Assembly (NCBI GenBank): GCA_020355945.1
Contig: CP070627.1
Span: 7,855,003-7,890,564 of the forward strand
Reading direction: 5' to 3'
Length of the DNA: 35,562 bases
Origin: Candidatus Aminicenantota bacterium
GTDB taxonomy: Bacteria; Acidobacteriota; Aminicenantia; UBA2199
Below, piece by piece: positions 32,595 through 35,562 of this stretch (position 1 is its first letter; every line of letters starts with the position of its first letter). Both the position numbers and the translations under genes were made by a program. The notes below the pieces were generated by a model, which worked only from the letters and a program-made list of their open reading frames with translations, was not told the DNA's origin and ran no database searches.

Positions 32595-32613
32595 TGCTTT
32601 TATATTGCCAGTT
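32595..32613 (+). repeat. 19-bp direct repeat, right copy
   Basis: Identical to 30828-30846. On the minus strand it spans the last codons (Leu-Ala-Ile-stop) of the XRE gene, in the same frame as the left copy. Confidence 0.85.
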
Positions 32614-33004
32614 CATTGGTTTCTTTTTTCTTGTATTCATAGTAATGCAGCAATATTTTATGTCGCAGCAGCGGGTCCTTTTCCATATCATCCAATAACT
32701 CTTTTACATCAGGCATTTTATCTTCCAACCCGGAGTGAGGCTTTTCATTTTCCACCTGCTTCTCCTCATAATACATCGATCCCTTGTTAAATAAAAACCA
32801 ATCCATGGATATATTAAAATCTTTTTGCAGCCGATGCAGCGTGATCAACCCCGGGATAGTGTCACCGCTTTCGTTCTTATAATAACTGGAAATCCGTAAC
32901 CCCAACCGGCTGGCCATTTCGTTTGCAGGGTAATCCAACTGCTTTCGCAGCTTCTTTAACCGCTGCCCCACATCCCGGATCAAATTACCTCTTTTTTTTC
33001 TCAT
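32600..33004 (-). CDS. XRE-family helix-turn-helix transcriptional regulator
   Basis: A 134-residue DNA-binding protein. The N-terminal HTH_XRE domain (about 8-70) reads VGQRLKKLRKQLDYPANEMASRLGLRISSYYKNESGDTIPGLITLHRLQKDFNISMDWFLFN, with the usual recognition helix after the turn at LGLRISSYY. The C-terminal 60 residues are charged and helical (ELLDDMEKDPLLRHKILLHYYEYKKKE) and may mediate dimerisation. AAGGAG lies before the ATG. The gene lies upstream of, and in the same direction as, the ATPase gene, which has its own promoter covered by palindromic operators; this regulator is the obvious candidate to bind them. Confidence 0.9.
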   Translation of the reverse strand: MRKKRGNLIRDVGQRLKKLRKQLDYPANEMASRLGLRISSYYKNESGDTIPGLITLHRLQKDFNISMDWFLFNKGSMYYEEKQVENEKPHSGLEDKMPDVKELLDDMEKDPLLRHKILLHYYEYKKKETNELAI

Positions 33005-33138
33005 TTTTTACTCCTTTTGCAGTCGTATATCCTGTATATTTTATACTTCTTATAAATATCTCATACGAAAATTTTTTAAAATGGTTTTGTATTTCTCTCA
33101 TAAAAATATAAAAATATCTCTTAAAAAGAAATTATAAT

Positions 33139-33380
33139 CTCCAGGTAAAATATATTATTATTAGAGGAAGAAATATAAATATTGGAGGAAGATATTTAGC
33201 AGCATGAGGAAGAAATATTTATAGAATAGGAAGATATATTTCTACCAAGAGAAAAAATATTTGCACCTGGGTAAAATATTATACTACCGGAAGAAGAAAT
33301 ATTTATATTATAGAAAGATATATTTATACCTTATTAAAATATAATATTTGCTTAAAGAGGTAATTTATTACCTTTCCAGG
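33139..33380 (+). repeat. phased array of degenerate ~21-bp AT-rich repeats
   Basis: About ten units with a purine start and AAATATTT-like core follow each other every 18-24 bp (for example GAGGAAGAAATATTTATAG, AGGAAGATATATTTCTACC, GGAAGAAGAAATATTTATA). GGTAAAATAT begins at 33141 and again at 33269, hinting at a higher-order unit of about 128 bp. Confidence 0.65.
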
Positions 33381-33460
33381 ACACTTTCATCCCTATTTTT
33401 TCCATTTTTATTCTTCGTGGTTTCAAAGCATACAATGTGGTTTTTGCCTGTCCATAACCT

Positions 33461-33490
33461 CACAACCCGGACAAGCCGGAACCAAAAAGG
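33461..33490 (+). repeat. dispersed repeat, copy 2
   Basis: Matches 961-990 at 26 of 30 positions, same orientation. Confidence 0.6.
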
Positions 33491-33506
33491 TTATTATTCA
33501 CCTCAG

Positions 33507-33551
33507 AGTACGCAAAGTACGCAGAGAAAATGACCTCTGCGCTCTCTGCGG
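33507..33551 (+). repeat. 9-mer repeats with inverted copy
   Basis: AGTACGCAA and AGTACGCAG stand in tandem and are followed by CTCTGCGCT and CTCTGCGGT; the two halves (GCAGAG/CTCTGC) can form a hairpin. Confidence 0.55.
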
Positions 33552-33669
33552 TAAAAAAAATATTCTGCCAGAGAAAAGAGTGACAGGTGATTTATTTTTT
33601 TATTGGTTTATAATAAAATATGACTAACCCTTTTCGCAAAAAGAGGGGCTTTATTATAAGAGGTTAGAT

Positions 33670-35376
33670 ATGCAGGAGTGGCAGCATTTTTTGTACAAAG
33701 CGCAGCAAGGAGATTTAAGTGCGTTTGATGTGTTGGTTCAACAATTTCGAGACATGGCCGTCGCTTATGCCTATTCCATACTGGGTGATTTCCAATTGGG
33801 GGAAGATGCGGCTCAAGAGGCATTTGTACAGGCTTATAAAGATTTAAAAACCCTCCGCAGCCCCCTGGCTTTTCCTTCGTGGCTGCGCCGGATTGTCTTC
33901 AAGTACTGCGACCGGATAACCAGGAAAAAACGGGTTGAAACCGTACCCATGGAAATGGTAACCGCACCGGCACAGAACCGGGAAACACCGCCGGAAATGG
34001 TGCAAAGCAATGAGACCAATCATACCATATTGCAGAGTATTAACGCGCTGCCGGAAAACGAACGCACCGTTACTACTCTTTTTTACATGAATGGTTATTC
34101 GATGTCAGAGGTGGGGAACTTCCTTGAAGTGCCTATCAGTACCGTGAAAAGCCGCCTGCATTCTGCCCGGAAAAAATTGCGAGAAAGGATGGTACCAATG
34201 GTAAGAGAAACACTAAAACATCATGCTCCGGGAAAGAAATTTAATGAACGATTACGGGAAATACTGGGGCAAGTACCGGTAGTCAGCTACCAACTGCACC
34301 AATTACCCGGGAAAGATGGCTTGCGGCGTTGTCCTGAATCATTTCCCTTTCCTTCATGTTTACGTGCGTGCCTGGAATACCTTGGCCATGATATGGGTTA
34401 TAAAAAAATCAATGTGCATGGTAGAGATTGGCGTCTGGACAGCACCTATGTATATTTAATGGGAACCACCGGTTCTTCGTTTAAGCTCACCTGGAAACCT
34501 GGTTGGCATCTTGATAATCCCCTCATCTCCCATATGTCGGCAGACCCCTTCGAACCCTTTAAAAGGGGATTGGCATCCGTGGGTTATGAGTATGAAATTA
34601 TCCACAAGGAAGCAGGGCGTGATAATGAATCATACTTCCGTAAACGTATCATTGAAAGTATCAGTGAATTCGGTCGGCCGGTGATTGCCAATGGCGTTGT
34701 GGGTCCGCCGGTGGACTGCCTGATTACCGGGTTTGATCAAGGAGGAGAGGTGCTTATTGGTTGGAGTTTTTTCCAAAAGGCCAAAGAGTTCAATGTTGAT
34801 GTGGAATTCGAAGCCAACGGCTGTTTTAGAAAACCCAATTGGTTCAACGACACACATCGTCTTATTATTTTAGGTGAAAAAAAGCAGGCGCCGCAGTTGG
34901 AAAACGTATACCGGGAGAGCTTGCACCGGGCATTAACAGTCATCCGCACCCCAAAGGTTAATGACAGGCATAATGGTCTTGCCGCTTACCAGGCCTGGTC
35001 AGAGGCTATTCGCCAGGATAACGAATTTATTGGTAAGAAAGTAAAAGAACTGGTCCATCGTTATCATGTTCATCAAGATGCGGTGGGCTCGATTGCAGAA
35101 GGTCGGTGGTATGGTTTTCAATTCTTAAAAAAAGTCATTGAAGACATTACGGTGCCTGGATCATTATCAGAAGCTGCTCAATGTTATGATGATCAGCACT
35201 CTCTTATGTGGAAGGTATGGGGACTGGTGGGTGGTCCGGGTGCATCGAGCAAAAAGGCTAAACTGTTTGCTGATGCCGAAATCCGGGAAAAAACCGCCCG
35301 GTTGATCCTGGAAGCCCGGGAAAAGGAACAAAAAGCCGCTGACATCATCGAACAGACATTGAAGGAATGGTATTAG
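33670..35376 (+). CDS. ECF sigma factor fused to a large papain-like (C39/BtrH-like) domain
   Basis: A 568-residue protein. Residues 1-90 are sigma region 2 (QQGDLSAFDVLVQQFRDMAVAYAYSILGDFQLGEDAAQEAFVQAYKDL) and about 120-185 region 4 (LPENERTVTTLFYMNGYSMSEVGNFLEVPISTVKSRLHSARKKL), so the first third is a complete ECF sigma factor. The remaining 380 residues are extra: CPESFPFPSCLRACLEYLGHDMGYKK, then PVIANGVVGPPVDCLITGFDQGGEVLIGWSFF, which resembles the GH-x-V-x-x-x-GY-x-x-GG core of C39/BtrH-like folds with the catalytic His replaced. It may be an inactive peptidase fold that senses a ligand and controls the sigma factor. No anti-sigma gene is adjacent. AAGAGG lies upstream of the ATG at 33670. 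Confidence 0.85.
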   Translation: MQEWQHFLYKAQQGDLSAFDVLVQQFRDMAVAYAYSILGDFQLGEDAAQEAFVQAYKDLKTLRSPLAFPSWLRRIVFKYCDRITRKKRVETVPMEMVTAPAQNRETPPEMVQSNETNHTILQSINALPENERTVTTLFYMNGYSMSEVGNFLEVPISTVKSRLHSARKKLRERMVPMVRETLKHHAPGKKFNERLREILGQVPVVSYQLHQLPGKDGLRRCPESFPFPSCLRACLEYLGHDMGYKKINVHGRDWRLDSTYVYLMGTTGSSFKLTWKPGWHLDNPLISHMSADPFEPFKRGLASVGYEYEIIHKEAGRDNESYFRKRIIESISEFGRPVIANGVVGPPVDCLITGFDQGGEVLIGWSFFQKAKEFNVDVEFEANGCFRKPNWFNDTHRLIILGEKKQAPQLENVYRESLHRALTVIRTPKVNDRHNGLAAYQAWSEAIRQDNEFIGKKVKELVHRYHVHQDAVGSIAEGRWYGFQFLKKVIEDITVPGSLSEAAQCYDDQHSLMWKVWGLVGGPGASSKKAKLFADAEIREKTARLILEAREKEQKAADIIEQTLKEWY

Positions 35377-35403
35377 GAGAATTTGGAGAATTTGGAAGAA
35401 TTT
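35376..35403 (+). repeat. 9-10-mer tandem repeat GGAGAATTT
   Basis: GGAGAATTT twice and GGAAGAATTT once, beginning at the last base of the sigma gene stop codon. Confidence 0.65.
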
Positions 35404-35562
35404 GGGGTCAGACAAGGGTCAAACCTGGTGGCCTGTCCCGAATGCTCCGTAGGTGCTAAATGTCAAGGTAGAAAGTGACATCGAAACTGGCGGTTCCCCG
35501 CCTGCGGTCTCAATCAACAGGTGGATATCCCTTTTCCTAAAAAGAAAACAAAGTAAAGATTT
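35404..35562. other. structured intergenic sequence at the right edge
   Basis: It contains GGGGTCAGACAAGGGTCAAA, ATGTCA/TGACAT flanking a 10-nt loop (35460-35481) and GGCGG...CCGCC dyads. The text resembles ends of REP/RAYT-type elements or the 5' part of a group II intron; neither can be decided without the following sequence. Confidence 0.3.

Larger units (their letters stand above)
33005..33669. other. long AT-rich intergenic stretch with phased repeats, no gene
   Basis: This 665-nt gap between divergent genes has three ATATCTC/ATTTCTC-type direct repeats (33055-33130), a phased array of about 21-bp units (33139-33380), a copy of a dispersed repeat (33461-33490), 9-mer repeats with an inverted copy (33507-33551) and the leader of the sigma gene with an inverted repeat CTAACC/GGTTAG (33624-33667) that could mask its ribosome-binding site. 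A TATAAT at 33609-33614 could be the -10 box of the sigma gene. Confidence 0.6.

Noticed and set aside
33139..33380. CRISPR array
   Set aside because: Units are degenerate, AT-rich and without unique spacers; no cas genes nearby.

Overview
The window looks like chromosome of an uncultured, Gram-negative, probably anaerobic bacterium. A FadL/OmpP1-type outer-membrane barrel, a BNR-repeat lipoprotein and an rfbA gene point to an outer membrane. Consensus sigma-70 promoters (TTGACA-17-TATAAT type) and GGAGG ribosome-binding sites recur. The mix of Roco, NACHT-HEAT and ATPase/nuclease genes, RtcB/archease and intergenic short tandem repeats recalls uncultured Acidobacteriota/Aminicenantes-like genomes, but this is an impression; no rRNA or other strong phylogenetic marker is present except ribosomal protein S20.

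Layout. 1-4.8 kb (minus): a Roco-type LRR-GTPase cut by the window edge, and a two-gene peptide-export operon (C39-peptidase ABC exporter plus HlyD-type adaptor). 4.8-9.9 kb (minus): an HD-GYP response regulator, metK, a DhnA-type class I aldolase and a FadL-family barrel. 10.0-15.2 kb is accessory: an SDR gene broken by a stop codon, a 1045-residue Mrr-NACHT-HEAT protein of NLR-like (antiphage STAND) architecture with ten near-identical 96-nt repeats, and an overlapping two-gene cassette of unknown function with its own promoter. 15.2-20.5 kb (minus): rfbA, then an apparent operon AI-2E-family permease, secreted unknown, NSS sodium symporter and a 52-residue MetS-like subunit that overlaps the symporter stop. 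20.6-25.4 kb: zinc-ribbon thioredoxin, GT-C-like membrane protein, sialidase-like repeat lipoprotein and a small membrane protein. 25.4-30.5 kb: cupin, CBS protein, archease, RtcB, LarE, rpsT and a Cas4/AddB-like Fe-S nuclease. 30.5-35.6 kb is again accessory: an ATPase-PD-(D/E)XK nuclease with a triple operator, an XRE regulator, about 250 bp of phased AT-rich repeats, and an ECF sigma factor fused to a large papain-like domain.

Themes. The RNA-repair genes archease and RtcB sit together with LarE. Two accessory islands hold likely conflict or signalling genes (Mrr-NACHT-HEAT with its unknown neighbour pair; ATPase-nuclease/XRE/ECF-fusion). Many intergenic gaps carry short tandem repeats of period 7-9. 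Several genes start within about 10 nt of a consensus -10 box, suggesting leaderless or near-leaderless mRNAs.

Best candidates for something undescribed are the Mrr-NACHT-HEAT gene with the adjacent unknown pair, and the 30.8-35.4 kb module in which an ATPase-nuclease gene is bounded by a 19-bp direct repeat and controlled by three evenly spaced palindromes. All functions are read from motifs; nothing has been searched against databases.
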